DNA of 64,000 nt from an uncultured Lachnospiraceae bacterium (GCA_910579225.1 CAJTTI010000016.1:4371-68370), one strand, 5' to 3'. Counted from the first letter of the stretch, positions 26,174-35,381 are shown. Numbers and translations are program-made. Notes: generated from the sequence alone by a model not told the origin.

Positions 26174-27070
26174 CTACTCCTTCTCCATTGTCACCTTCTG
26201 GTAAAGAATGCCGCAGCAAATCAGGATCAGAAAGAGAACCACGCAAATTGCCGCTGCATAGCTGAATTTAAAAGACACAAACGCCTGCCGATACGTATAC
26301 AGGTCAATCACTTCCGTCGCATTACCCGGCCCCCCGCCAGTCAGCACATACGGTTTGTCAAATTCTTTAAACGCTTCCATTGCCCGGAGCAGGATACCTA
26401 CTGTCAGTACCGGTTTCATAAGCGGCAGCGTAATACATCCGAAAATCTGTCGGTCGGAAGCCCCGTCCACCATGGCCGCTTCATAATACTCACCGGATAT
26501 AGACTGAAGCCCTGCCAGGAACACCAGTCCCAGATAAGGCGCCCATTCCCACACATCCATAATAATCACTACAATCATAGCCGTTACAGAATCCGCCGTA
26601 AGCACCGTAGGCAGAGGCAGATGCAGTGTATTCACAAGCCACACATACAGACCGAACTGCGGATTGATGAAAAAGTTGAACATCAACCCGATCACCAGAG
26701 GGGCCACCATCATAGGGATCAGAATCATGGATGTAAACAGTCTTTTCACCTTAGGTATCGCATTCAGCGCCAACGCCAGAAGAATACCAATCGCCACTTC
26801 CAGAGCCACTGCACAGATCATAAACACAAAAGTCCGGAATAATGAATTCAAAAACTGCTCATCCCCAAACAGTGTAATATAATTCTGCAGACCGATGAAT
26901 ACATCCTTGCTTCCTTTCTCCGACAGCTTGTAATCATAAAAGCTCAGCCTGAATGTGTACAGAAGAGGGACCAACGTAATCAGCGTCAGGGCCAGAAACG
27001 CGGGAAGATGAAAACGTATTGCCAGTAAACTGTAATTCGATAATTTTTTCTTGCGCAACCTTTTACACAT
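26174..27070 (-). CDS. ABC sugar transporter permease (MalF type)
   Basis: A 298-residue permease with six predicted transmembrane helices and the EAA motif YYEAAMVDGASDRQIFGCITLP. It is the partner of the MalG-type permease downstream. The ATG at 27070 sits tight against AAGGAAGG, so initiation at the TTG five codons in is possible. A hairpin with T-run (27083-27112) separates it from the binding-protein gene. Confidence 0.92.
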   Translation of the reverse strand: MCKRLRKKKLSNYSLLAIRFHLPAFLALTLITLVPLLYTFRLSFYDYKLSEKGSKDVFIGLQNYITLFGDEQFLNSLFRTFVFMICAVALEVAIGILLALALNAIPKVKRLFTSMILIPMMVAPLVIGLMFNFFINPQFGLYVWLVNTLHLPLPTVLTADSVTAMIVVIIMDVWEWAPYLGLVFLAGLQSISGEYYEAAMVDGASDRQIFGCITLPLMKPVLTVGILLRAMEAFKEFDKPYVLTGGGPGNATEVIDLYTYRQAFVSFKFSYAAAICVVLFLILICCGILYQKVTMEKE

Positions 27071-27082
27071 CCTTCCTTAGGT

Positions 27083-27112
27083 AAAAAAGGGACAGAGATA
27101 TCTCCCTATCCC
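27083..27112 (-). terminator. Hairpin with T-run between binding protein and permease genes
   Basis: Minus strand GGGATAGGGAGATATCTCTGTCCC followed by TTTTTT. The placement would lower permease expression relative to the binding protein, the usual stoichiometry in such importers. A second GC-rich repeat (about 27128-27177) with CACCGCCCGTGC and GCACGGG lies nearer the binding-protein stop. Confidence 0.65.
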
Positions 27113-27208
27113 CTTTCTATGATGCACCGCCCGTGCAGAAGAAATCGGACTCCTAAGTGACGCACGGGTCGTGCAACGGGCAGGGGAACTCATCTTCCCC
27201 GCTCCGCT

Positions 27209-28645
27209 TTATTGATATGTAACCGGCAGTTTGCCTTCCAGTGCTTTCTCAAACTCGGCAGCAGCATTGTCCAGAGCCTCTTTAGGCGTACATTCGCCTG
27301 CAAGCGTATTGGAAAGCTGCAGCATCAGAGCCTCATCCATCGTATTCCACTCCGGAATCCTCGGACGCGTGGTACTGATTTCATATGCGTCCATACTTCC
27401 TTTCCAGTATGGGATCTCCATCAGATCACTGTCTTCATATACAGACTGAAGATTCGGGAATCCGCCGTCGAGAGCGATCGTCTTCTGCACTTCCGGCGTA
27501 TTGAACCACTGCAGGAACACCCAGGCTGCTTCCGGATTCTGAGAATCTGTCGGAATATAGTAACCCCATGCGCCGTAATGGGCTGCCGGCTGCTCGCCGA
27601 CCGGTATCGCTCCATATCCCATCTTGCCTGCAACCAAAGAAGCACTCTCATCTTCCAGCGCCGGTGAACAGTCATTAAACTGGATCGCCATAGCTGCAAT
27701 TCCCTGCTGCAATTCTGTTGTCTGCTCATCCCAGGTTTTCGAAGTCACTCCAGGAGGTGCATATTTGCTCAGATCCAGGAAATACTGAAGCGATTCGACA
27801 GATTTCTCACTGTTGACAGCAATATTGCCTTCCTCGTCAAAGATACCGCCTCCGAACGACCACATATAATTCATCCATTCACAGGTAACCGCATTGTGCC
27901 TTTTCCCCATCATGGATACCCCGTAGAAATCCTTCGTCAGCGTCTCGCCTGCCAGCACAGCGCCGGAAGGACGCGTGAAGAATTCTGCAATATCCATATA
28001 AGTATCCCAGTCTGTGGGAACCGCGAGATCATAGCCGTATTTTTCCTTAAATGCAGCTTTCTCCTCCTCGTTCTCAAACAGATCCTGCCGATATGCAAAA
28101 TACATAATACAGGAATTGGCCGGTACACCGTAAAGTGTCTCCTCCCAATTACCAGATGCATCCCACATACCTTTGATCAAATCCGCTTCGTCATATCCGT
28201 CTATGACGGACAGAGACTCGTCTGACATAAAAGGTTCAATGGGCTGAATGTATTCGTTTTCCACCATGTTGCCCAGGAACTGATACGGAGCCGCCACAAT
28301 GTCATATGCTCCGGAACCGCTCTCAAAAGCCAGAGTTTCCTTCTGAATTACATCATCATAAGGAGCCATCTCCAGTTCTACTGTAATTCCGGTAAGTTCT
28401 TTAAAATTATCCAGCTGTTTTTTCAGAGATTCCGTTGGTGTCTGCTGTTCTGCAATCATATAAAGCGTCGTCCCGTCGAATCGCTTCACCCCCTCAGCAT
28501 CTGCAGACTCCTGGCTGCTTTCCCCTGAAGCGCTGTCCCCGCCTCCGCCAGTACTGCCGGAAGTTCCCGAATCTCCGGAACCGCAGGCAGTCATCGTCAG
28601 CATCATACCTGTTAACAACAACGCGATTAATTTTTTCCCTTTCAT
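27209..28645 (-). CDS. ABC transporter extracellular sugar-binding lipoprotein
   Basis: A 478-residue solute-binding protein of the family 1 (maltose-binding-like) class. The signal peptide MKGKKLIALLLTGMMLTMTAC ends at the lipobox Cys21, followed by a Gly/Ser-rich linker. Binding-protein signatures include AWVFLQWFNTPEVQKTIALDGGFP. It captures the operon's substrate at the cell surface. GGGAGG precedes the ATG. The closest sequence sense is of an oligosaccharide or polyol ligand, but this is not provable here. Confidence 0.93.
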   Translation of the reverse strand: MKGKKLIALLLTGMMLTMTACGSGDSGTSGSTGGGGDSASGESSQESADAEGVKRFDGTTLYMIAEQQTPTESLKKQLDNFKELTGITVELEMAPYDDVIQKETLAFESGSGAYDIVAAPYQFLGNMVENEYIQPIEPFMSDESLSVIDGYDEADLIKGMWDASGNWEETLYGVPANSCIMYFAYRQDLFENEEEKAAFKEKYGYDLAVPTDWDTYMDIAEFFTRPSGAVLAGETLTKDFYGVSMMGKRHNAVTCEWMNYMWSFGGGIFDEEGNIAVNSEKSVESLQYFLDLSKYAPPGVTSKTWDEQTTELQQGIAAMAIQFNDCSPALEDESASLVAGKMGYGAIPVGEQPAAHYGAWGYYIPTDSQNPEAAWVFLQWFNTPEVQKTIALDGGFPNLQSVYEDSDLMEIPYWKGSMDAYEISTTRPRIPEWNTMDEALMLQLSNTLAGECTPKEALDNAAAEFEKALEGKLPVTYQ

Positions 28646-28675
28646 GATCTGTACCTCCCAATATCCTATTTTGTC

Positions 28676-29722
28676 TTATTTACCCCACTCGCCGTATTTG
28701 GCAATAATTTTGTCTTTGATCATCTGGCAGAATTCGTCCGTCACTTTGAAATCATTGACGATGGTATACCAATAGTCATGGCTCTCCAGGAACTCTTTCT
28801 CATACTTGATTGCCGCAAACACATCATCCCAGGTAATGCCCATGGCCTCCGGTCGGATCTCCACACCGGCTCTGTGAATCAGATCAAGTATCCCGTCCGG
28901 ATCATTATCTGCCATGGCGGAACCTACAAAGATTCCCAAACATACAGGCTGACCATGAATGAATTTCTTCTTTGTCATATACTCCAGCGTATAGAACAGG
29001 AAGTGATCGCTTCCTTCAATGGGACGCGGATTCCAGCCGTTGTTGTGAAAAGCGGCGCCACCCCAGCGAAGGCCTTCCGTAAGAATGCGGATTCCCTTCT
29101 CACTCAGCTTATAAATTTCATCAATCCCGTTCACCACCGACTGATACACTGCATGAACTTCATCCACCATCTCCTGATCATACGGCCATTTTGCTTCTCC
29201 GTGCCCCGTATCCGATGCATATTTCCAGTCAAACATGGAGTTATGATAACAGAAGACATCGCAAACCCCGCTTCGATTCAGCTGCTTTGGTCCGTTCTGA
29301 ATCACATCATAATCCACATAGACCGCAACTGGCTCCGTATATCCCACATATCTCACAATATTGTTGAATCTAAGTCCGGCACGATGTCCGAATACTGCAT
29401 TCGTCGCAATGGAAGTCGGAACCTGATACAACGGTTTATGTGTCCGCCAAGACACGGTCTTCGCAAAATCCACTGCCTGTCCGCCGCCCATGCCAATCAC
29501 AGACTCGAAGGCCGGAAGAGTTTCGATCTCCTTTAAAATCTCGTCATACTCCAGCGTCTTCACGAAATGAACGACACAGTCCTCATCGAACTCATCTTTA
29601 AACTTCTCCCAGAGATCTTCCATCGTCACCACCAGATACGGTCTCTGCACAATGTTCTTCAGCTCTCCCACAAGATTTCTCCCATAGATTGTCTGAAACA
29701 TTTTCTTTGCCACTGCCATCAT
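28676..29722 (-). CDS. Iron-containing (group III) dehydrogenase, glycerol-1-phosphate dehydrogenase-like
   Basis: A 348-residue NAD(P)-dependent metal dehydrogenase of the Fe-ADH/G1PDH/dehydroquinate-synthase-like superfamily. It has the nucleotide-binding GMGGGQAVDFAKTV and a PTSIATNAVFGHRAG region, with candidate metal ligands Asp in GVCDVF and His in FIHGQPVCLG. First gene of the operon, so probably oxidises or reduces the imported polyol or sugar. The start is uncertain: AAGGAG abuts the first two ATG codons, and the GTG nine bases on is best spaced. Confidence 0.82.
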   Translation of the reverse strand: MMAVAKKMFQTIYGRNLVGELKNIVQRPYLVVTMEDLWEKFKDEFDEDCVVHFVKTLEYDEILKEIETLPAFESVIGMGGGQAVDFAKTVSWRTHKPLYQVPTSIATNAVFGHRAGLRFNNIVRYVGYTEPVAVYVDYDVIQNGPKQLNRSGVCDVFCYHNSMFDWKYASDTGHGEAKWPYDQEMVDEVHAVYQSVVNGIDEIYKLSEKGIRILTEGLRWGGAAFHNNGWNPRPIEGSDHFLFYTLEYMTKKKFIHGQPVCLGIFVGSAMADNDPDGILDLIHRAGVEIRPEAMGITWDDVFAAIKYEKEFLESHDYWYTIVNDFKVTDEFCQMIKDKIIAKYGEWGK

Positions 29723-29745
29723 CTCCTTTTTAATTATTATTTTAA

Positions 29746-29762
29746 ATATTATTTAATAATAT
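29746..29762 (-). promoter_or_regulatory. Operator-like palindrome at the transcription start of the catabolic operon
   Basis: Perfect palindrome ATATTAT-TTA-ATAATAT directly after the promoter at 29769-29797, covering about +1 to +17. ROK repressors bind AT-rich palindromes, so the ROK protein at 22617 is the obvious candidate. Inference. Confidence 0.55.
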
Positions 29763-29768
29763 GTTACT

Positions 29769-29797
29769 AATATAAACTATTTTGGTAATTTTGTCAA
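29769..29797 (-). promoter_or_regulatory. Sigma-A promoter of the dehydrogenase-ABC-aminotransferase operon
   Basis: Minus strand TTGACA, 17-bp spacer, TATATT, about 45 bp upstream of the dehydrogenase start. Confidence 0.82.
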
Positions 29798-29920
29798 CTT
29801 ATTTATTATTTTTCTTGAAAAATTATAATTTTTTGATAATATGTGCAGAAAGAGCCATGATTTCAGTTGTTACATAATAACAGAATTGTCTTTTATATGG
29901 AGGAATCCCCTCTACATTTC

Positions 29921-31237
29921 CTATATTTTAAGCACCACATCCACAAAAAATTCCGTATCGCTGTTGGAAATCTGGGCGGAGCCGCCATATGTTTCCGCAA
30001 CCGCAATAATGGAGGCAAGACCGATACCTGTCCCGCCGTGTCTGGAGGAACGGTATCCATCTTTGCCTTTCCTGACCTTCCCGTCAAAACGGTTGGTGGA
30101 GACTATATACAGACTGTTTCCATGACAGATCTCCGTAGTAAGGCAGAAATATCGCATTTCCTCCGGAACCGTTCGGCATCCGGCGACTGCATTCTCCATG
30201 AGATTTCCAAACAGCGCCGCCATATCAAGCTCAGAGAAAGGAAGCGGTTCCGGCAGTTCAATGTGCCACTTTGTACGGATGTCTGCGCAGGACGCCATCT
30301 CATGGTAATAGCCAAACAGAGCATTCAACGCGGCATTGGCGCAGTAAACTGCCGACGTATTTCCTGCAAGACCGGTCTCATATTCCGCGAGATGTGCCCG
30401 GATGCTGCTGATATCGCCCTTTTCGGCAAGAGAAGCGAGCAGGCGGACAGAATGGCGGAAGTCGTGGCGCAGTCTTGCGGTCTGGCGCATGTGCTCCTGC
30501 AGAACACAATACTGGTGTGACTGCATTTCAAGGAGCCTCGCGCGCTCCTGAAGTTCTGCATGTTCCAGTATAACGATCACGCCCCGGTAAAAAAGTACAT
30601 AAATCGCCACAAGCATCGCCAGCATTCCGGCTTCGAACATAGGAAAGATCCACAGCATCCGTCCTGCGTGAAGCGTGCGGTAGGACTGCGGTACGGCAAA
30701 CATGTTGAGAATAAGGAACAAGGAAGACAGCGCCACTGTAAAATACCATATTTTCGAAAAGCCAGGGCTGTCCACTGCTCTCTGAAACTGGTGTGTGGAA
30801 GGCCAGGCGAAGGCTGCAAACAGCAGGGCAGAAAGCCCAAGCCGGAAAAGAGACGCTTCCAGAGAAAGCCATGCTGCGCCTGATGATGGATGAAGCCATG
30901 CATCAAAGGCATAGCCGAACTGCAGAGGAAAGGTCTCTATGGCGCAGACTCCCACATAGATGGCCAACGAACAGGACAGGTCCAGATCCACTGTGCGGCG
31001 ATACAGAAAAAAGAACAGCACGAGGGACGCAGGCAGAATGGTATTCACACCAATGGAGAAAAACGTGCAGAGAAAAGCAGTGGCAATGGAATAAGGCAAA
31101 AGCGCCGCCATACACAGAACAGAAGTCTTTGTCAGAGAATAGTTCATCCGATTCTTTGCCGGCAGATAACAGGACGCTGCTCCGGGCAGAAGGATCAGAA
31201 ACTGCGGCAATATCAGCAGAAATTTATCCATATTCAT
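29921..31237 (-). CDS. Sensor histidine kinase, AgrC-like GHKL type
   Basis: A 438-residue membrane sensor kinase. The N-terminal half has about six or seven hydrophobic helices with short loops, as in peptide-sensing AgrC-type kinases. The phosphoacceptor region is LRHDFRHSVRLL, the N box FGNLMENAV and the G box GTGIGLAS. The start at 31237 has AAGGAGA 7 nt upstream and lies inside the end of the response regulator gene (14-bp overlap), so the two are co-translated. No autoinducer peptide (agrD/agrB) gene is in the window. Confidence 0.88.
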   Translation of the reverse strand: MNMDKFLLILPQFLILLPGAASCYLPAKNRMNYSLTKTSVLCMAALLPYSIATAFLCTFFSIGVNTILPASLVLFFFLYRRTVDLDLSCSLAIYVGVCAIETFPLQFGYAFDAWLHPSSGAAWLSLEASLFRLGLSALLFAAFAWPSTHQFQRAVDSPGFSKIWYFTVALSSLFLILNMFAVPQSYRTLHAGRMLWIFPMFEAGMLAMLVAIYVLFYRGVIVILEHAELQERARLLEMQSHQYCVLQEHMRQTARLRHDFRHSVRLLASLAEKGDISSIRAHLAEYETGLAGNTSAVYCANAALNALFGYYHEMASCADIRTKWHIELPEPLPFSELDMAALFGNLMENAVAGCRTVPEEMRYFCLTTEICHGNSLYIVSTNRFDGKVRKGKDGYRSSRHGGTGIGLASIIAVAETYGGSAQISNSDTEFFVDVVLKI

Positions 31238-32015
31238 GGTCAATTCTCCTTCCCGTGCCGTCTGTCGGCACAGAACATTCAGCAAAGCGTGCCTGACGCC
31301 TGCGTATTTTCTCAAAATGATAATCCCTTGCCATCTGCTCAACTTTGGCGCTGTCACGCACACGAACTGGGAATTTTGCGCCGCTTTCCATGATACAACT
31401 GCCTCTTTCAAACGCAAGGATGCGTTCGGCATTCACCGCGATCCCCTTATTGATGAGAAGAAAGCGGGCGTCGCCGCCTGTCTTTTCCATAAATTCAGGC
31501 ATGGTCATACGGCTGCGCAGCCGTTCTCCATCTGCAAGCGAGATGTCCAAATAATGAGCATCCGTGATTGCGGAAGCGATCTCGTCAAGGAATACACGGA
31601 CAAATTTCCGGCCGGCTGCAAGCTCTATATACCTTCGTTCCTGTGGCAGCGCCTTCACGGCATCCGAAAGCACGTCAAAGATGCGCTTTCGGGAAAAAGG
31701 TTTGGTAATATATTCAAAAGCGTGGCAGGAGAAGGCGTCCGGCATAAATTCCGCGCTGGAAGTCAGGAATACGAGGAGACAATTGCAGTCCTGCCTGCGC
31801 ATCTGAAAAGCGGCAGTAATCCCGTCCATATTTTCCATATAAATATCCATGAATACAAGATCAAAATCACCGGCTGCAAAAGCTTCAAGAAATGTCTCAC
31901 CGCTGCCAAAGGAAACAACCTCCATGGAATATCCTCTCTCCTCTCCGAAACTGCCGCAGAGCCGCTCCATCTCATCCAGACATTCCTGTTCGTCATCCAC
32001 AAAAGCAATCTTCAA
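31224..32015 (-). CDS. LytTR-family response regulator
   Basis: A 263-residue regulator. The receiver domain (about 1-125) has phosphoacceptor Asp in FDLVFMDIYMENMDG and a conserved Lys in ITKPFSRKRI. The C-terminal LytTR DNA-binding domain (about 135-240) includes RYIELAAGRKFVRVFLDEIASA. The start is a TTG at 32015: GAGGTGGG lies 7 nt before it, whereas the GTG at 32027 lies in that site. Its promoter (32079-32107) diverges from the surface-protein gene it probably controls. Confidence 0.88.
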   Translation of the reverse strand: MKIAFVDDEQECLDEMERLCGSFGEERGYSMEVVSFGSGETFLEAFAAGDFDLVFMDIYMENMDGITAAFQMRRQDCNCLLVFLTSSAEFMPDAFSCHAFEYITKPFSRKRIFDVLSDAVKALPQERRYIELAAGRKFVRVFLDEIASAITDAHYLDISLADGERLRSRMTMPEFMEKTGGDARFLLINKGIAVNAERILAFERGSCIMESGAKFPVRVRDSAKVEQMARDYHFEKIRRRQARFAECSVPTDGTGRRIDHEYG

Positions 32016-32078
32016 AACCGATCCCACCTCAATTCATAAAAAACCGCAACGGTACATTGTTACTGATCATCCGATATA

Positions 32079-32107
32079 ATTATAGTATAAATAAAGGCTT
32101 TTTTCAA
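32079..32107 (-). promoter_or_regulatory. Sigma-A promoter of the two-component system
   Basis: Minus strand TTGAAA, 17-bp spacer, TATAAT, about 65 bp before the regulator start. Confidence 0.8.
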
Positions 32108-32141
32108 ATCAGTCAGTCTCCCGGATTTCATAAAATCCATA

Positions 32142-32173
32142 ACATTCCTGCCAGAAAACTGACGTTCCTGCCA
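32142..32173 (+). promoter_or_regulatory. Direct repeat, candidate LytTR regulator binding site
   Basis: ACATTCCTGCCA (32142) and ACGTTCCTGCCA (32162) repeat with a 20-bp period, about two helical turns. They end 6 bp before the -35 box of the surface-protein promoter. LytTR regulators bind direct repeats with about this spacing. Confidence 0.6.
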
Positions 32174-32179
32174 CAAGCC

Positions 32180-32207
32180 TTGTTTTTTATTGAAATTCCA
32201 CTAATAT
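32180..32207 (+). promoter_or_regulatory. Weak promoter of the surface-protein gene
   Basis: TTGTTT, 16-bp spacer, TAATAT, directly downstream of the direct repeat. The poor match is expected of an activator-dependent promoter. Confidence 0.5.
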
Positions 32208-32245
32208 GAAAATTGGTTTTTTTTTGCGGAAGGAAGATAATTGTT

Positions 32246-34621
32246 ATGAAATCAAAATCAGTTTTTCTAAAAAAAAGTATGAAAAAAAGAAAGCGGCATA
32301 TGGCATACCGCGCTTTGGGAATCCTCCTGTCGGCGGCAATGGTATCTCATACGCTTCCGGTGGACGGACCTGTTGTGTACGCTTCGGAGGAAAAAACAGG
32401 GCTTTGCAGCCACCATACAGAGCATACGGCGGAGTGCAGTTATACAGAAGCGCAGCCATGTACCTATGACTGTCGGCTCTGTCCCATTGAGCGTCTGATC
32501 GGCGCTCTGCCCGCTGAAGTCACACCGGACAATGCGGATGCGGTACGGGTGCAGCTTGATGAAATCCTTGCCCTGTTTACAGAGCTGACCGAGGAGGAAC
32601 AGGAGCAGACCGATCTGTCCAGCTGTTGCAGACTGCAGGAGGAACTGGACGCGGCCAACGCGCCCGCCCCTTCCATTGACACGACTGATCTGGATCTCAG
32701 CAGTGGCAGCAATTCAGGCGATCTGGATACAAACGGCTATCACTGGGACACAACCGACAATATACTTGAATTAAAGGACGTCACCGTCAGCGGTACGGTA
32801 ACTCTGCCTGACAACACAGTAACGATAAAGACGACGGGGAACTGCTCCATAGGTACGCTGGCTGTCAGCACCGGCAACCCTCTTAATACACATCTGATTT
32901 TCTCCGGAACCGGCGTGCTGACCGTTCAAAATCAAATCAATATCAGCGGCGGCGACGGCCTTGCACTCACGGTAGCAGAAGGCGCCCAGCTCGCAGCCGA
33001 CGGCGGGATCAGCATCGGCGCCAGCGGCGGAGTAAGCTCCACAGTAACTGTATATGGAACACTGACCACAAAGAGCACAGCCACTTACGCCATATATTCC
33101 GGAAAGGTAATCGTGGGGGCCGGCGGCACACTGAATGTTTCCGGAAAAGACGGTGTGCAGCTTAACGGGATGAACAGTAGCAGCCTTGATTTCACGAACG
33201 TATTTACCATCGAAAAAGGCGGCTGTTTTACCGCTGACTGTGAAAATTTTAATGTCAGAGTATCTTCCGTAAGCGGCACTTTTCCCGACGGAAGCCAGGC
33301 GGATCAGGCAATCAGTATCCCTGACAACTATCTGCCCACAGACTGCGGGGTGAAACAGACCGAGGAGGGGCAAATCAACCTTGTAAGAAAAAGTACAGGC
33401 AAAGTGTACACGGGACCTTTGATTATTCACGAAAATCACAGCTGGCCGGACGGATGGAACAGAAAAGACGGGACCGGCCACTGGAAAGAATGCATATTCG
33501 AGGGGTGTGACAGGACAAAAGATTATGAAGTGCACCACTATGACGACAAGACGGGAGAATGCGCCTGCGGCTCCACGCTGGCTGTCACTTTGGAAGGAAC
33601 ATCAGGATTGATCTATAACGGGCAGGAGCATCAGCCCGGCGTCAGCGTCGCACTGGACGGTACAACGCTGGATACGTCAAAATACAACATCACTTACAGG
33701 AATAATAAAAATGCCGGGGAGGCATCCGTTACCGTTACCGGAAAAGACGGCCTGATCTTTGAACGGACAGTGAAATTCCCGATTGACAGAGCTACACCCA
33801 CAATCACCTGGGCCGATACATCCCAGACCATTACTTATTCCGGAAGTCCGGCTGCAATCACCCCACCCACTGTGACATTGATGAACGGCGGAAACTTCGA
33901 CGGAGAACTTACCTATTCTTATGCGGAGGACGGTTCGTCCAACTACACTTTCGGTCTGCCTGCCAAAGCCGGAGCATACACTGTCAGGGCCAGCATTGCG
34001 GAACAGGGCAACTACCATGCCGCTGAAAGCACAAATACATTGACGCTGAAAGTGGAACGCAGCAGCTCTCATACAGACCACAGTGACAAAGGCAGTTCCG
34101 ATACGTCAAATCCGTCTGCAGAGCAGGGCGGACAGATTCCCGGCGAAGAAGGGGCTGCTGCAACAGCGGAACCGGTTCATACTTCCGTAAAAAACGGCGG
34201 AACCCGTAAGGAAATCATCCCAAAACCGCCGGAAGAAGAACATATACATGACTATATCGCCGCCGTGGTAAAAGAAGCGTCCTGCACGGAGGCGGGAACA
34301 AAAGAGTATGTCTGCTCCTGCGGTGACCGCTACACGGAAGACATCTCCGCCTATGGCCACAGCTACCAAGGCGAAGTTACGGAACAGCCGACAGTATCTG
34401 CTGAAGGAGAGATGGCCTATACCTGCAGCCGCTGCGGAGACACTTACACGGAACCGATCGACCGGATCGAGGACGCTTCGTCCGAGCCGGAGAGCCGCCC
34501 AGAAAGCGAAAAAACAGGATTTCCATGGTGGCTCCTGGTGATCGGAGCGCTGGCAGTCATCATGGGTATCGGCTGGTTTCTCATAACAAAAGGGAAGAAA
34601 GAAGAAGAACTGTCTGAATAA
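32246..34621 (+). CDS. Large membrane-anchored cell-surface protein with CxCG-type repeats
   Basis: A 791-residue secreted protein. A basic N-terminus and hydrophobic segment (ALGILLSAAMVSHTLPV) form a signal peptide cleaved near VVYA-SEE. Then come a Cys-rich segment (GLCSHHTEHTAECSY...CRLCPIERL), a beta-rich region with many T/V/G repeats (about 150-330), an MBG/Ig-like domain (VTLEGTSGLIYNGQEH), and Cys-pair repeats (YVCSCGDRYTE, YTCSRCGDTYTE). It ends in one transmembrane helix (WWLLVIGALAVIMGIGWFL) and a short charged tail. No LPXTG motif. Adhesin-like; ligand unknown. The ATG at 32246 is best supported (GGAAGGAAG upstream). Confidence 0.82.
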   Translation: MKSKSVFLKKSMKKRKRHMAYRALGILLSAAMVSHTLPVDGPVVYASEEKTGLCSHHTEHTAECSYTEAQPCTYDCRLCPIERLIGALPAEVTPDNADAVRVQLDEILALFTELTEEEQEQTDLSSCCRLQEELDAANAPAPSIDTTDLDLSSGSNSGDLDTNGYHWDTTDNILELKDVTVSGTVTLPDNTVTIKTTGNCSIGTLAVSTGNPLNTHLIFSGTGVLTVQNQINISGGDGLALTVAEGAQLAADGGISIGASGGVSSTVTVYGTLTTKSTATYAIYSGKVIVGAGGTLNVSGKDGVQLNGMNSSSLDFTNVFTIEKGGCFTADCENFNVRVSSVSGTFPDGSQADQAISIPDNYLPTDCGVKQTEEGQINLVRKSTGKVYTGPLIIHENHSWPDGWNRKDGTGHWKECIFEGCDRTKDYEVHHYDDKTGECACGSTLAVTLEGTSGLIYNGQEHQPGVSVALDGTTLDTSKYNITYRNNKNAGEASVTVTGKDGLIFERTVKFPIDRATPTITWADTSQTITYSGSPAAITPPTVTLMNGGNFDGELTYSYAEDGSSNYTFGLPAKAGAYTVRASIAEQGNYHAAESTNTLTLKVERSSSHTDHSDKGSSDTSNPSAEQGGQIPGEEGAAATAEPVHTSVKNGGTRKEIIPKPPEEEHIHDYIAAVVKEASCTEAGTKEYVCSCGDRYTEDISAYGHSYQGEVTEQPTVSAEGEMAYTCSRCGDTYTEPIDRIEDASSEPESRPESEKTGFPWWLLVIGALAVIMGIGWFLITKGKKEEELSE

Positions 34622-34707
34622 ACCAGATAAACCCAATATTGATATTATACAGCCCCCGTTGCTGTTGAGATTTTCAATTGATTGACATATTACCGAACAA
34701 TCTCCGG

Positions 34708-34748
34708 AAAAAAGAATCCCGCCCTGCAACCGGACGGGATTCTTTTTT
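34708..34748. terminator. Bidirectional terminator between surface protein and cotJC end
   Basis: Near-perfect hairpin AAAGAATCCCGCCC...GGACGGGATTCTTT flanked by A-run and T-run, serving both convergent genes. Confidence 0.88.
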
Positions 34749-34754
34749 CTTTTT

Positions 34755-35210
34755 TTACTTGTCACATCCGCAACCGGAATTGGAACCATTTGCAATCCCG
34801 GTATCAAACTCCGGATTCATGATGTAGAAGTTCTTGGAATCCAGATGCTCCTGCGCAATCCTGAGCGCTTCACCGAAGCGCTGGAAATGCACCACTTCCC
34901 TCATCCGCAGGAAACGAAGCGGATCCGCCACATCGGGATCCTTCACTACACGAAGCAGGTTATCGTAGGTTGTGCGGGCTTTCTGCTCTGCTGCCAGGTC
35001 CTCAAACAAATCTGTAAGAACATCTCCCTTGGACTGATATTCACAGGCATTGTTCGGAATCCCTGCTGCCGCGGTGGGCCACAGCGCTGAGGTGTGATCC
35101 ACATAGTAGGTATCAAAGCCAGACTCTTTGAGCTGTTCCATGGTCATATTTTTGGTGAGCTGGTAGATAATCGCGCAGATCATCTCCATGTGTGCCAGTT
35201 CTTCTGTACC
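34755..35210 (-). CDS. cotJC: cotJC segment 3 of 3 (C-terminal part of Mn-catalase-like spore coat protein)
   Basis: Residues about 63-212 of CotJC, a di-manganese catalase-type inner coat protein made in the sporulation mother cell. The frame begins within the TACC core at 35207-35210. In-frame codons upstream of the core belong to element 1, so this piece has no start of its own. It holds metal ligands in TEELAHME (Glu65, His68), AAEQKAR (Glu136) and REVVHFQRF (His169), numbered on the reconstituted protein, and ends in a Cys-rich tail GCGCDK. It joins segment 2 exactly as ...DIG-TEEL... if element 1 is removed. Confidence 0.88.
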   Translation of the reverse strand, partial: GTEELAHMEMICAIIYQLTKNMTMEQLKESGFDTYYVDHTSALWPTAAAGIPNNACEYQSKGDVLTDLFEDLAAEQKARTTYDNLLRVVKDPDVADPLRFLRMREVVHFQRFGEALRIAQEHLDSKNFYIMNPEFDTGIANGSNSGCGCDK

Positions 35211-35352
35211 TACATTGCGCTCAGAAATGTTCCAAATCAAGCCCTATGCGGACAAGCCCCGTGCATTCGGCTTATCTGAAAGAAGTTGGACAAGTTCTTT
35301 TTCTGTACTAAACCACACAACTGAACAATTGAGATTGATTGGTTAGATACCA

Positions 35353-35381
35353 TTGACTTTGTTTTGAAAAAAGGCTATAAT
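35353..35381 (+). promoter_or_regulatory. Promoter of abiEi-abiEii
   Basis: TTGACT, 17-bp spacer, TATAAT, 58 bp upstream of abiEi. Confidence 0.82.

Noticed and set aside
34755..35240. Treating the Mn-catalase fragment as an independent short gene starting at MIWNIS
   Set aside because: The first residues come from element 1 DNA. The conserved sequence starts at the TACC core and continues in the two other fragments.
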